Shown one piece after another: positions 8,943 through 18,194 of a stretch of 64,000 bases of DNA (the stretch's first letter is position 1; every line of letters starts with the position of its first letter). Below the pieces are notes generated by a model. That model did no database searches. It was given only the letters and a program-made list of their open reading frames with translations, and was not told the DNA's origin. The stretch lies in NCBI GenBank assembly GCA_963851085.1, contig CAWKNX010000009.1, forward strand, positions 124,001 to 188,000. The letters run 5' to 3'. The position numbers and the translations under genes were made by a program. This DNA is from DATFVJ01 sp963851085 (GTDB lineage Bacteria > Actinomycetota > Actinomycetes > Streptosporangiales > Streptosporangiaceae).

Positions 8943-8957
8943 ACACTGATGTTGTGA
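8943..8957 (+). promoter_or_regulatory. SufR operator (ACACT-N5-TGTGA)
   Basis: The sequence ACACT-GATGT-TGTGA exactly matches the inverted repeat ACACT-N5-TGTGA that I recall being described as the binding site of holo-SufR in the Mycobacterium tuberculosis suf promoter. It lies five bases before the ATG chosen for sufR, which would give autoregulation of the whole suf operon by the Fe-S state of SufR. That position argues against the upstream starts at 8918 and 8930. Confidence 0.8.
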
Positions 8958-8962
8958 AATAC

Positions 8963-10006
8963 ATGCGGCAGATAGAGGCGATCACCGGGGCGGCGGGGCT
9001 CGACACCCGCGGCCAGGTGGCTGCTGCCGCGATTCCGGCCCATGCGGCCAGCCAGCGGGCCACCACCGAGCAGGCCACCACCGGGCGCGGCATCAACGAG
9101 CGGGCCACCAGCGAGCGCGGCATCAACGAGCGCGGCACCAGGGCCCGCGTCGCACGGCTGATCCTTGAGAACGGCCCCATCACGGCCTTCGCACTCAGCA
9201 GTCGGCTCGGCCTCACGCCAGCAGCGATCCGGCGGCACCTGGACGCGCTCCTCGCGGACCGGATGATCGAGGCGCGCAAGGCGCGAGTGTACGGCAGCCG
9301 TGGCAGGGGGCGCCCAGCGAAGGTGTTCGCCATCACCGATGCGGGCCGGAGCGCGTTCGAGCACGCATACGACGACCTGGCGACCAGCGCACTTCGCTTC
9401 CTGGCCAGGACACGCGGCCTCGAGGCGGTCGCTGATTTCGCGCGCGAGCAGGTCGCTGATCTTGAGTGGCGATACCGCCCCGTGGTTGAGGCGGCGCCCG
9501 CGGACGGGCGCGTAAATGCGCTCGCGGAGGCGCTGACGGCGGATGGGTACGCCGCGTCGGCGGACATCGCGCCCGCGGGCGGCGGCGAGCAGCTTTGCCA
9601 GCATCATTGCCCGGTCGCGCACGTGGCGGCCGAGTTCCCGCAGCTTTGCGAGGCGGAGACCGAGGCGTTCGGCCGCCTGCTCGGCACACCCGTGCAGCGG
9701 CTCGCCACCATCGCGCACGGCGACGGAATCTGCACGACCCACGTGACCAACTTGTCGATAATGCGTTCGCCCGGAGGAACCCCAGCGGCGGGGTCTGCCG
9801 CCACCGGACCAGCGCGGGAGGCCGGGCCAGCGCGGCAGGCCGGGTCCGCACGGGAAGCTGCGGCACCCGCGCGGGAAGCCGCCGTGCCGTCACGGGAAAG
9901 CTCGGTGCCTGCAAGCTCCGTGCCTTCATCGGGAAGCTCTATTCGCTCACGGGATGCCGCCGTGAGATCGCCCATCACGAAGTCCGAGTCCGGAGGGCTC
10001 TCTTAA
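8963..10006 (+). CDS. sufR: SufR, Fe-S-sensing transcriptional repressor of the suf operon
   Basis: A DeoR/ArsR-like winged helix (about residues 61-125: RVARLILENGPITAFALSSR, then a recognition helix TPAAIRRHLDALL) is followed by a C-terminal sensor domain. The sensor has four cysteines at about 212, 216, 229 and 257. Their spacing, C-X3-C-X12-C-X27-C, matches my recollection of the Fe-S ligands of M. tuberculosis SufR. Two low-complexity stretches are extra: a repeated ATTEQ/RGINER segment before the HTH (9054-9145) and a 70-residue Ala/Ser/Arg repeat tail. The start follows the operator. Its TAA overlaps the sufB ATG (TAATG). Confidence 0.93.
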   Translation: MRQIEAITGAAGLDTRGQVAAAAIPAHAASQRATTEQATTGRGINERATSERGINERGTRARVARLILENGPITAFALSSRLGLTPAAIRRHLDALLADRMIEARKARVYGSRGRGRPAKVFAITDAGRSAFEHAYDDLATSALRFLARTRGLEAVADFAREQVADLEWRYRPVVEAAPADGRVNALAEALTADGYAASADIAPAGGGEQLCQHHCPVAHVAAEFPQLCEAETEAFGRLLGTPVQRLATIAHGDGICTTHVTNLSIMRSPGGTPAAGSAATGPAREAGPARQAGSAREAAAPAREAAVPSRESSVPASSVPSSGSSIRSRDAAVRSPITKSESGGLS

Positions 10007-11418
10007 TGACAACAACCACGCGCCCCGAACTCGAGGGGCTTGACAGATATAAGTTTGGCTGGGCCGACACGGACGTGGCGGGCGCCACGGCACAGCGTGG
10101 CCTTTCCGAGGACGTCGTCCGTGGCATCTCGGCCAAGAAGAACGAGCCGGAGTGGGTGCTTGACCTGCGCCTCAAGGGGCTGCGGTTGTTCGGTAAGAAG
10201 CCGCTGCCCGCGTGGGGTGCCGATCTGTCCGAGATCGACTTCGACAACATCAAGTACTTCGTCCGGTCGACCGAGAAGCAGGCCACCAGCTGGGATGAGC
10301 TTCCGGCGGACATCAAGAACACATACGACAGGCTGGGCATCCCAGAGGCGGAGAAGCAGCGCCTCATCGCCGGGGTGGCGGCACAGTATGAGAGCGAAGT
10401 CGTCTACCACAAGATCCGGGAGGACCTGGAGGAGAAGGGCGTCATCTTCCTCGACACCGACACGGCGCTGAGGGAGCACCCCGAGCTTTTCCACGAGTAC
10501 TTCGCCACCGTGATCCCGGTTGGTGACAACAAGTTCGCGGCACTCAACACGGCGGTCTGGTCGGGCGGTTCGTTCATCTATGTGCCGCCCGGCGTGCAGG
10601 TGGAAATCCCGCTGCAGGCGTACTTCCGGATCAACACAGAGAACATGGGCCAGTTCGAGCGGACGCTCATCATCGTGGACGAGGGTGCGTACGTCCACTA
10701 TGTCGAGGGCTGTACCGCACCGATCTACAAGTCGGACTCCCTGCACTCGGCGGTCGTAGAGATCATTGTGAAGAAGGACGCACGCTGCAGGTATACGACG
10801 ATCCAGAACTGGTCGAACAACGTGTACAACCTCGTCACCAAGCGGGCCGTGGCCTACCAGGGCGCGACCATGGAATGGATCGACGGCAACATCGGCTCCA
10901 AGGTCACGATGAAGTACCCGGCCGTGTACCTGATGGGCGAGTACGCCACGGGCGAGACGCTCTCGGTCGCGTTCGCCGGTGAGGGCCAGCATCAGGACGC
11001 CGGGGCCAAGATGGTGCACTGCGCGCCGCACACGTCGTCCACGATCGTGTCCAAGTCGGTGGCGCGCGGCGGCGGGCGCACCTCCTACCGTGGCCTGGTC
11101 CAGGTGCAGGAGGGGGCTAGCCAGTCCAGGTCCACGGTGAAGTGTGACGCGCTGCTTATCGACGCGGTCAGCCGCTCCGACACCTACCCATATGTGGACG
11201 TTCGCGAGGACGACGTGGAGATGGGCCACGAGGCAACGGTCTCCAAGGTCTCCGACGATCAGCTGTTCTACCTGATGAGCCGTGGCATGACCGAGGACGA
11301 GGCGATGGCCACCATCGTCCGCGGCTTCGTCGAGCCGATCGCGCGCGAACTGCCGATGGAATACGCGCTGGAGCTGAACCGGCTGATCGAACTCCAGATG
11401 GAGGGGGCAGTCGGCTGA
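10006..11418 (+). CDS. sufB: Fe-S cluster assembly scaffold protein SufB
   Basis: This 470-residue beta-helix scaffold assembles Fe-S clusters with SufC and SufD. Family landmarks are clear: YHKIREDLEEKGVIFLDTD, WSGGSFIYVPPGVQVEIPLQ, FERTLIIVDEGAYVHYVEGC, CRYTTIQNWSNNVYNLVTKR, SKSVARGGGRTSYRG, and the C-terminal LFYLMSRGMTEDEA helix. No intein is present, unlike some mycobacterial SufB proteins. The ATG overlaps the sufR stop, with GGAGGG about 10 bases upstream. Longer upstream readings in this frame are antisense or overlapping noise. Confidence 0.97.
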   Translation: MTTTTRPELEGLDRYKFGWADTDVAGATAQRGLSEDVVRGISAKKNEPEWVLDLRLKGLRLFGKKPLPAWGADLSEIDFDNIKYFVRSTEKQATSWDELPADIKNTYDRLGIPEAEKQRLIAGVAAQYESEVVYHKIREDLEEKGVIFLDTDTALREHPELFHEYFATVIPVGDNKFAALNTAVWSGGSFIYVPPGVQVEIPLQAYFRINTENMGQFERTLIIVDEGAYVHYVEGCTAPIYKSDSLHSAVVEIIVKKDARCRYTTIQNWSNNVYNLVTKRAVAYQGATMEWIDGNIGSKVTMKYPAVYLMGEYATGETLSVAFAGEGQHQDAGAKMVHCAPHTSSTIVSKSVARGGGRTSYRGLVQVQEGASQSRSTVKCDALLIDAVSRSDTYPYVDVREDDVEMGHEATVSKVSDDQLFYLMSRGMTEDEAMATIVRGFVEPIARELPMEYALELNRLIELQMEGAVG

Positions 11419-12770
11419 TGGCGGGAATTCAGGGGGCCGTGGAGACGGCGGTCCCTCTGTCCAGGCTGCACGGGCGTGAGTCCTACGACGTGGCCGACTT
11501 CCCCGTGCCGAACGGCCGGGAGGAGGAATGGCGGTTCACCCCGCTGCGGCGCCTGCACGGCCTGCACACGGGAGGCACCGCAGCGGCCGGGGCGCAGTCC
11601 GCAGGCACACGGCCCTCCGGCGCGCAGCCACGGTCAGGCAAGGTCGTCGTGGAAGCCGACGCCGCACCAGAGGTGCACGTGGAAACGGTCGGCCGGGCCG
11701 ATCCGAGGATCGGCCGCGCATTCGTGCCCGCTGACCGGGTGAGCGCCCGCGCATACAACGCGTTCCACCAGGCCACGGTCGTAACCGTGCCCAAGGACAC
11801 CGTGGCTTCCCGCCCCACCGTGCTATGCGTGCGAGGTGAGCAGGCGGCCGGGCACGAGGCCGCCGCGTTCGGTCACCTGCTCGTCGAGGTCGAGCCATTC
11901 GCCGCGGCTGTGCTGGTTCTCGACCACTCGGGCAGCGCCGTCTACGCCGACAACGTGGAGTTCGCCGTGCGGGACGGTGCTTCGCTGTCGGTCATCACGT
12001 TGCAGGACTGGGCTGACGATGCTGTGCACCTCTCGCATCAGCACGCGCAGCTTGGCCGCGACGCCCGCATCAAGCACACCACCGTGACGCTCGGCGGCGA
12101 CGTGGTCAGAATCGCTCCCTCGGTCCGTTACAGCGGGCCGGGCGGGGACGCGGAACTGCTCGGGCTGTACTTCACCGACGCTGGGCAGCATTTCGAGCAC
12201 CGGCTGTTCGTGGATCATGCGGTACGTGACTGCCGCAGCAGGGTGGAGTACAAGGGTGCGCTGCAAGGTGACGGTGCCCATGCGGTGTGGATCGGCGACG
12301 TGATCATCCGCCCGGAGGCCACCGGCACGGACACTTACGAGTACAACCGCAACCTGGTGCTCACCGACGGCACCCGGGTGGACTCGGTCCCGAATCTTGA
12401 AATCCTGACCGGCGAGGTCACCGGTGCGGGACACGCGAGCGCGAGCGGGCGGCTTGAAGATCATCATCTCTTCTACCTGATGGCACGCGGGATCCCCTAT
12501 GAGGAAGCGCGCCGCCTGGTGATCAGGGGTTTCTTCGGCCAGCTCATCGAGCGGATCGACGTACCGAGCCTGCGTCCCAGGGTAACCGAGGCGATCGAGG
12601 CCGAGCTGCTTCATTCTGCCGATCCGAAGTGGCTGGCCGCCGAGGCGTCGCAGGCCACGAACGCGCTGCGCTCGGTGGAGGCTGCTGGGCGCTCGCCAGA
12701 GATACAGCGCTCGCTTGACATACAGGCTGCCCCAGCGACGCAGTATCGCCCGGAAGGGCGGCGGTCATGA
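11418..12770 (+). CDS. sufD: Fe-S cluster assembly protein SufD
   Basis: A SufB paralogue of 450 residues that pairs with SufB in the SufBC2D complex. The N-terminal helical part carries NGREEEWRFTPLRRLHGL, and the beta-helix core carries YADNVEFAVRDGASLSVITL and ASGRLEDHHLFYLMARGIPYEEARRLVIRGF. The ATG overlaps the sufB stop (TGATG), so it is translationally coupled. The last 30 residues (IQRSLDIQAAP region) are less conserved. Confidence 0.96.
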   Translation: MAGIQGAVETAVPLSRLHGRESYDVADFPVPNGREEEWRFTPLRRLHGLHTGGTAAAGAQSAGTRPSGAQPRSGKVVVEADAAPEVHVETVGRADPRIGRAFVPADRVSARAYNAFHQATVVTVPKDTVASRPTVLCVRGEQAAGHEAAAFGHLLVEVEPFAAAVLVLDHSGSAVYADNVEFAVRDGASLSVITLQDWADDAVHLSHQHAQLGRDARIKHTTVTLGGDVVRIAPSVRYSGPGGDAELLGLYFTDAGQHFEHRLFVDHAVRDCRSRVEYKGALQGDGAHAVWIGDVIIRPEATGTDTYEYNRNLVLTDGTRVDSVPNLEILTGEVTGAGHASASGRLEDHHLFYLMARGIPYEEARRLVIRGFFGQLIERIDVPSLRPRVTEAIEAELLHSADPKWLAAEASQATNALRSVEAAGRSPEIQRSLDIQAAPATQYRPEGRRS

Positions 12771-13105
12771 CGGAACTCTCCACGTTCGTGCGCGCGTGCG
12801 CCGTGTCGGACCTGCCGGATGAGGGCGTGATCGGTGTCGATCTGAACGGCACGCCGGTAGCCATCGTGCGCGCAGAGGGCGAGGTCTTCGCGTTGCGCGA
12901 CGTCTGCTCGCACGCAGAGGTGGCGCTGTCGGACGGCGAGGTCTACGACCACACGATCGAGTGCTGGCTGCACGGGTCCTGCTTCGATCTGCGCACGGGA
13001 AACCCGACCGGGCCGCCGGCGACCAAACCGGTGCCCATCTATCCAGTGAAGATCGAAGGCGATGACGTGCTCGTGTCGCTTGGCGCCGAGATGTCCGGGC
13101 GCTGA
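12767..13105 (+). CDS. Rieske-type [2Fe-2S] ferredoxin of the suf operon
   Basis: The 112-residue protein has the Rieske ligand pattern C47-S-H49 and C66-W-L-H69 in DVCSHAEVALS and ECWLHGSCFD. Such non-heme ferredoxins occur between sufD and sufC in many actinobacterial suf operons and presumably supply electrons for cluster assembly. The ATG overlaps the sufD stop (ATGA). Confidence 0.92.
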   Translation: MTELSTFVRACAVSDLPDEGVIGVDLNGTPVAIVRAEGEVFALRDVCSHAEVALSDGEVYDHTIECWLHGSCFDLRTGNPTGPPATKPVPIYPVKIEGDDVLVSLGAEMSGR

Positions 13106-13183
13106 TACGTATGAGCCGCCGAAGCCGTGCTGCCCGCCCGCGGGGACCCAGCGCCCTGACAGAGAACCGGAGTCGTAGCTATC

Positions 13184-13951
13184 ATGTCCACCCTTGAAAT
13201 CCATGACCTGCACGTCAGCGTGTCGGACGCCGGGGGCCCGAGCCGGGAGATCCTGAAGGGCGTCGACCTCACCGTGGCGGCCGGGCAGACGCACGCGATC
13301 ATGGGCCCGAACGGCTCCGGTAAGTCCACACTCGCGTACGCGATCGCCGGGCATCCTAAGTACGAGGTCACCGGGGGGACGGTGACCCTGGACGGTGCCG
13401 ATGTGCTCGCCATGACCGTGGATCAGCGCGCCCGTGCTGGCCTGTTCCTCGCGATGCAGTACCCGGTCGAGGTGCCGGGCGTGTCGGTGTCGAACTTTCT
13501 TCGGACTGCGGTCACCGCGGTACGCGGCCAGCCGCCGAAACTGCGTGACTTCATAAAGGAGATGCGCGGCGCGATGGCCGGCCTGGCCATCGATCCGGCC
13601 TTGGCGGAGCGCAATCTCAACGAGGGCTTCTCCGGCGGTGAGAAGAAGCGCCACGAGATCCTGCAGCTCGAGCTCCTGCAGCCGAAGATCGCCGTGCTTG
13701 ACGAGACCGACTCAGGGCTCGACATTGACGCGCTCAGGATCGTTTCCGAGGGCGTCAACCGCTTCCGCGCCCAGGAGGGTCGCGGGGTGTTGCTGATCAC
13801 TCACTACACCCGGATCCTGCGCTACGTGACCCCGGATTTCGTGCACGTATTCGTCGACGGGAAGATCGTCGAGGACGGCGGCCCGGAGCTCGCGGAAACG
13901 CTCGAGACTGAGGGCTACGAGCGCTTCGTGAAGGCAGGCGCATCGTCATGA
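13184..13951 (+). CDS. sufC: Fe-S cluster assembly ATPase SufC
   Basis: This 255-residue ABC-family ATPase drives conformational change in SufBD. Walker A is MGPNGSGKST, the signature is FSGGEKKRHEILQLELLQP, and Walker B is IAVLDETDSGLD, with the SufC-specific aspartate after it. The ATG at 13184 is preceded by AACCGGAG. Its stop overlaps the sufS start (ATGA). The 78-base gap before it is the only notable spacing in the operon. Confidence 0.97.
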   Translation: MSTLEIHDLHVSVSDAGGPSREILKGVDLTVAAGQTHAIMGPNGSGKSTLAYAIAGHPKYEVTGGTVTLDGADVLAMTVDQRARAGLFLAMQYPVEVPGVSVSNFLRTAVTAVRGQPPKLRDFIKEMRGAMAGLAIDPALAERNLNEGFSGGEKKRHEILQLELLQPKIAVLDETDSGLDIDALRIVSEGVNRFRAQEGRGVLLITHYTRILRYVTPDFVHVFVDGKIVEDGGPELAETLETEGYERFVKAGASS

Positions 13952-15273
13952 CCGTGACGCGGCACGCCGCGGCGGCCGGCGCCGTGGCAGGGCTCACCAA
14001 TCCGCCGCTGGACGTGGAAAAGGTCCGTGCGGACTTCCCGATCCTGGCCAGGACGGTGCGGGGCGGCAGGCCGCTGGTGTATCTCGACTCGGGGGCGACC
14101 TCACAGAAGCCCCGGCAGGTACTTGACGCCGAGCGCGAGTTCTACGAGCGGCACAACGCCGCCGTGCACCGGGGCGCCCATCTGCTCGCCGAGGAAGCGA
14201 CGGACGCGTACGAGGGCGCGAGGGCCACTGTCGCCGCATTCATCGGCGCTCAGCCCGGCGAGATAATTTTCACCAAGAACGCGACCGAGGCGATCAACCT
14301 GGTCGCCTATGCGATGAGCAACGCGGTGACTCTGCCCGCTTCTGACGCCGCGGGCGCACGATTCGCCGTCGGGCCTGGCGACGAGGTCCTGGTGACCGAG
14401 CTTGAGCACCACGCCAACCTCGTGCCGTGGCAGCAGTTGTGCCAGCGTACTGGTGCGACGCTGCGCTGGTTCGGCCTCACTGTGGATGGGCGCCTCGATC
14501 TGGATGCGCTCGGCACGCTTCTTGGCGATCGCACGAAGATCGTCGCGCTCAGCCACCAGTCGAACGTGCTCGGCACGATCCCGCCGGTGGCGGAGATTAC
14601 CCGACGCGCGCACGAGGTGGGTGCCTTGGTGCTAGCCGATGCCGCCCAGTCGGTCCCGCACCAGCCGGTGGACGTGTCCGGGCTCGGCGTCGACTTCCTC
14701 GCCTTCTCTGGTCACAAGATGCTCGGGCCCTCGGGCATCGGCGTGCTGTGGGGGCGGCGTGAGCTGCTCGAAGTGATGCCACCCTTCATCACCGGCGGCT
14801 CGATGATCGAGGTCGTCCGGATGGAGGGTTCGACGTTCCTGCCACCTCCGCAGCGGTTCGAAGCGGGGGTGCCGATGGCCGCGCAGGCGGTCGGGCTCGC
14901 CGCGGCCTGTGATTACCTGTCTGACCTCGGCATGGCGAACGTGGCGGCGCACGAGGAGATGCTGACGGCGCACGCGCTGGCGGTACTTGGCGAGATTCCT
15001 GGTGTGCGCATCCTCGGCCCGCGTGGCATCGGCGATCGCGGCAGCGCGGTCGCGTTCACCGTGGAGGAAATACACCCGCACGACGTTGGCCAGGTGCTCG
15101 ACGAGCTGGGTATCGCGGTTCGGACCGGGCATCACTGTGCCTGGCCGCTGCACCGCAGGTACGAGGTTCAGGCAAGCACGAGGGCCACCTTCTACGTTTA
15201 CAACACGCAGGCTGAGATAGATGCGCTGGCCGACGGTGTGCGCCAGGCGCAGCGGTTCTTCGGAACAGCATGA
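13948..15273 (+). CDS. sufS: Cysteine desulfurase SufS
   Basis: A class-V PLP-dependent enzyme that removes sulfur from cysteine and passes it to SufU. The PLP lysine is Lys257 in FSGHKMLGPSGIG, and the persulfide cysteine is Cys397 in RTGHHCAWPL. ELEHHANLVPWQ carries the conserved histidine above the PLP ring. The length of 441 is normal with a slightly extended N-terminus. Confidence 0.96.
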   Translation: MTVTRHAAAAGAVAGLTNPPLDVEKVRADFPILARTVRGGRPLVYLDSGATSQKPRQVLDAEREFYERHNAAVHRGAHLLAEEATDAYEGARATVAAFIGAQPGEIIFTKNATEAINLVAYAMSNAVTLPASDAAGARFAVGPGDEVLVTELEHHANLVPWQQLCQRTGATLRWFGLTVDGRLDLDALGTLLGDRTKIVALSHQSNVLGTIPPVAEITRRAHEVGALVLADAAQSVPHQPVDVSGLGVDFLAFSGHKMLGPSGIGVLWGRRELLEVMPPFITGGSMIEVVRMEGSTFLPPPQRFEAGVPMAAQAVGLAAACDYLSDLGMANVAAHEEMLTAHALAVLGEIPGVRILGPRGIGDRGSAVAFTVEEIHPHDVGQVLDELGIAVRTGHHCAWPLHRRYEVQASTRATFYVYNTQAEIDALADGVRQAQRFFGTA

Positions 15274-15335
15274 GGCGTCGTGACTGTTGAAGCGGACATG
15301 CGCGTAAAGATCAAGGCGTTCAATGGGACCCGGTG

Positions 15336-15803
15336 ATGCAGTTTCATTCGATGTACCAGGACATCATCCTGGATCACTATCGCCACCCGCACCACAAGGG
15401 GCTGCGGGAGCCTTACGACGCCGAGGTGCACCACATCAACCCCACCTGCGGCGACGAGGTGACCGTCCGTGTCTCGCTCGGCGGGACCGACGGCGAGCCG
15501 AGGATCGCCGACGTGTCCTACGACGCGCTTGGCTGCTCGATCAGCCAGGCCAGTGCGTCCGTGATGACGGATCTCGTGATCGGGAAGACCGTCAAGGAGG
15601 CACTCGCGGTAGGCGATGAGTTCCTCGCGCTCATGCAGTCGCGGGGAGCCGTCGAGCCGGACGAAGACACGCTGGAAGACGCGGTCGCATTCGCGGGCGT
15701 GGCCAAATACCCGGCCCGGGTCAAATGCGCTCTGCTTGGCTGGATGGCCTGGAAGGACGCGACGGCCCGGGCACTGAACGGCAAGGCGGGACAGGCATCA
15801 TGA
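15336..15803 (+). CDS. sufU: Sulfur-transfer protein SufU
   Basis: This zinc-binding, IscU-like protein accepts persulfide sulfur from SufS. It starts MQFHSMYQDIILDHYRHP, the usual SufU N-terminus, so I take the ATG at 15336 rather than the GTG three bases earlier. The zinc ligands are visible: Cys38 and Asp40 (NPTCGDE), Cys67 (LGCSISQAS) and a third cysteine in ARVKCALLGW. A 60-base gap follows sufS; the stop overlaps sufT. Confidence 0.95.
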   Translation: MQFHSMYQDIILDHYRHPHHKGLREPYDAEVHHINPTCGDEVTVRVSLGGTDGEPRIADVSYDALGCSISQASASVMTDLVIGKTVKEALAVGDEFLALMQSRGAVEPDEDTLEDAVAFAGVAKYPARVKCALLGWMAWKDATARALNGKAGQAS

Positions 15804-16267
15804 CGGAGAACGCGATCACTGAGCAGCCGGTCGGCCACGATGCCGGTGAGGGCGCGGACAAGGCAATCACCGGTGGCCCGATCACCAGCGGCCCGATCAC
15901 CGGCGGTCCGATCAGCGACGGGCCGACCGAGGAGGCTGGTCAGGCGGCCGGGCCGCCTTCACCAGAGCCGGACGAGGTTCTCGAGGCGCTTCGCGACGTG
16001 GTGGACCCCGAGCTTGGCATCAACGTCGTGGACCTTGGCCTGGTCTACGGCGTCGATCTGGGCGAGGACGGGGTGGCCACCATCGACATGACGCTCACCA
16101 GCGCGGCCTGCCCCCTCACCGACGTGATCGAAGATCAGGCCGCTGAGGCACTGGACGGCCTGGTCCCGGGTTTCCGCATCAACTGGGTCTGGCTACCGCC
16201 GTGGGGGCCCGACAAGATCACCGAGGATGGCCGGGAACAGCTCCGCGCGCTCGGGTTCAACGTCTGA
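15800..16267 (+). CDS. sufT: SufT, MIP18/DUF59-family Fe-S maturation factor
   Basis: The C-terminal 100 residues form the DUF59 domain: LRDVVDPELGINVVDLGLVY and TSAACPLTDVIEDQ with the conserved cysteine. SufT-type proteins help deliver clusters to target proteins. The ATG at 15800 overlaps the sufU stop. The first 55 residues are a variable tail containing an in-frame ITGGPITSGPITGGPISDGP repeat encoded by 15-base units (about 15866-15925), another example of in-gene repeats in this window. It is the last gene of the suf operon. Confidence 0.93.
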   Translation: MTENAITEQPVGHDAGEGADKAITGGPITSGPITGGPISDGPTEEAGQAAGPPSPEPDEVLEALRDVVDPELGINVVDLGLVYGVDLGEDGVATIDMTLTSAACPLTDVIEDQAAEALDGLVPGFRINWVWLPPWGPDKITEDGREQLRALGFNV

Positions 16268-16444
16268 CTTAGAGGTCGCGCGGACAGGACTGCCGGGCTC
16301 GCGGGCCCCGCATCACGGCTGGCTGCGTTCTCGCCCTCGACGCGGGATCCAGGCACGCCTTCGGGGTGCGGCCTGGCCAGCCGGGCGCGGTGGCCCGCTC
16401 GCTGATCCGACGCCCTACCCGCGCGACCTCTTGGCAGGCCGCGA

Positions 16445-17260
16445 TCAGGCACGGACGTAGAACGGCCGCGCGTTAGCGGACGCCCACTGCTCCAGGGGCC
16501 CCGGCTCGCATTCACCAGGAAAGGTGACATCCACGGGGAACGGTGGCCGGGCGGCGTCCACCGCATTCTGCACCGCCGCGGCCACGTTCTGCTGCGCGGA
16601 GCGGTCGTGCGGGTCGTCGAGGGTCACGCAGATGACGAGCCCTTGCCCGCCGTCCGTGATCAGCCACGCCCGGGTGGCCAGTTCGGCGGCGCCCACCCGG
16701 CGCAGGCCGATCGCGACCCCGCTGAGCAGCCGGGTGGGCTCCTCCGGCGGATGGCCTACCCGGATCGCCGAACCACCCACCTCGGCGTGCGTGCTCGCGA
16801 GATAGGCGACGTCGTCGGGGTAGAGGGGGACGCTCACCGCGGCACCGGGGTTCAGCGCAATGCCGAGGCCGGTGGGAATCAGCCGGGCAAGCTCCGCGGC
16901 AGGCACTACCGCGTGCGGCACCTGGGTGTGCGCGTGGGCCGGTGCGGCGCTGTCCTGGCCGGTGTATGCGTCCCCCACGTTCACCTGGCCCGGCCGCCCA
17001 AGCACCTCGCCCAGCCGGCCAGCCGAAGTGAATGCGGGAATGAACTCCGCGTCGAGATAACGGACCGTCGGCAGGGTGAGCGCGTGCCCGTCGGTCACTG
17101 GCCCGCTGTCGTCGGGCAGCGGAAGCCATAGCCGGCCTTGGCAGAGTGCATCGAGAAGTTCACCCATGCGGGCCCTGTCCCTGGCGGCACCGTGAAGCGC
17201 ATGCTCAACATGGTTGGCTGGGGAGCCCGCCGCTGCGGCAGGATCGGATCGTATCGTCAT
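16445..17260 (-). CDS. SseB-family protein
   Basis: The roughly 270-residue soluble protein has the two-part layout of SseB (enhanced serine sensitivity) proteins. The N-terminal half runs LLDALCQGRLWLPLPDDSGP through AFTSAGRLGEVLG. The C-terminal half includes AAELATRAWLITDGGQGLVI and DVTFPGECEPGPLEQWASAN. The molecular role is not known. I chose the second ATG (17260) because AAGGA lies eight bases upstream; the first ATG at 17266 is equally in frame. It is convergent with the suf operon, with 177 bases between and no gene there. Confidence 0.72.
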   Translation of the reverse strand: MTIRSDPAAAAGSPANHVEHALHGAARDRARMGELLDALCQGRLWLPLPDDSGPVTDGHALTLPTVRYLDAEFIPAFTSAGRLGEVLGRPGQVNVGDAYTGQDSAAPAHAHTQVPHAVVPAAELARLIPTGLGIALNPGAAVSVPLYPDDVAYLASTHAEVGGSAIRVGHPPEEPTRLLSGVAIGLRRVGAAELATRAWLITDGGQGLVICVTLDDPHDRSAQQNVAAAVQNAVDAARPPFPVDVTFPGECEPGPLEQWASANARPFYVRA

Positions 17261-17477
17261 CAGCATCTTCCTTGACTGGTGATCGACGCCGCCGCGTGCC
17301 TCGCAGCATCGGATGAATGGCGCCCCCGGCCTTCAGGGAATCCCGGCTGGGGCCCCTGAGGCCGGAGGACCTTGATGCGGGGCCACCCGTCAGGTGCTCC
17401 TGCCGACCGCGGCGTCCCCGAATCCCCTGGTCATGACGTGACTGTGTCAGATAGTAAACGTATGGAGGCGTTGCGTA

Positions 17478-18194
17478 GTGGAAAACTCGGCACGTGGCGC
17501 CCTGCACGGGGGCCGGTGGCTCGACATCCCTCCTGAACGCGCGGCCGGCTGGCTCGCCGCATTTGCGGTCAGACATGGCGGAGCGGACGTAGCGCCAGGG
17601 GCGGCCGCCGTTCGGTATACGTGTCCAGATGGTGCGATTGCCGAGTGTCACGTGCCATTTCCGCCGCTGCCCGCCGCGGTGGCGCCGTCGCCGACGATCG
17701 CGAATCCCGGCGAAGTTGCCGACCGTATCGCCGCGCACGCGTCGGCGGACCGGACGGTCGGCGTCCTGATCGTCCGCCTTGGTGGATATGCGGCCGGTGT
17801 CTTTTCCGGTACGCCGCCGACGCTCGTCGTTTCGAAGACTGGCTCGCGGCTTGTGCACGGTCGCAGCGCGGCCGGTGGAACGTCACAGCAGCGCTTCGCG
17901 CGGCGGAGAGAAAAGCAGGCGGCGGAGGCGCTGGCCGCGGCGGCAGACACGGCCGTACGCGTGTTTGAGGGGTATCAGCGTCGACTCGACGCCGTCGTGC
18001 TCGGCGGAGACCGGACTGCGATTGGCCGGCTACGCCAGGACGGCCGGCTGAAGCCCTACTTTGATCTTGCCGTCGAGCGGTTCCTCACGGTACCGGAGCC
18101 CAGGCTGGCGGTCCTGCGCGATACCCCGCGGCTGTTCCGTGCGGTTCGGATCCGGCTGATCGAGCCGACGTCACCCACGGTCGACGGGGACTGA
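17478..18194 (+). CDS. Actinobacterial VLRF1-type peptidyl-tRNA hydrolase (acVLRF1)
   Basis: Residues 133-147 read GGTSQQRFARRREKQ, the hallmark loop of the Vms1/Ankzf1 release-factor-like (VLRF1) fold, with the glutamine-containing catalytic region. In eukaryotes this fold releases nascent chains from stalled 60S ribosomes; actinobacterial members are single-domain proteins proposed to do the same. The 238-residue length fits. The GTG start has GGAGG about nine bases upstream. An ABC-F ATPase gene follows 270 bases downstream, so both neighbours may act on stalled ribosomes. The gene context link is inference. Confidence 0.82.
   Translation: MENSARGALHGGRWLDIPPERAAGWLAAFAVRHGGADVAPGAAAVRYTCPDGAIAECHVPFPPLPAAVAPSPTIANPGEVADRIAAHASADRTVGVLIVRLGGYAAGVFSGTPPTLVVSKTGSRLVHGRSAAGGTSQQRFARRREKQAAEALAAAADTAVRVFEGYQRRLDAVVLGGDRTAIGRLRQDGRLKPYFDLAVERFLTVPEPRLAVLRDTPRLFRAVRIRLIEPTSPTVDGD

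Noticed and set aside
9054..9145. Repeats near sufR considered as a CRISPR array
   Set aside because: The units are adjacent, imperfect and in frame, without spacers; they encode RGINER-type residues. No other array in the window has spacers and no cas genes occur.
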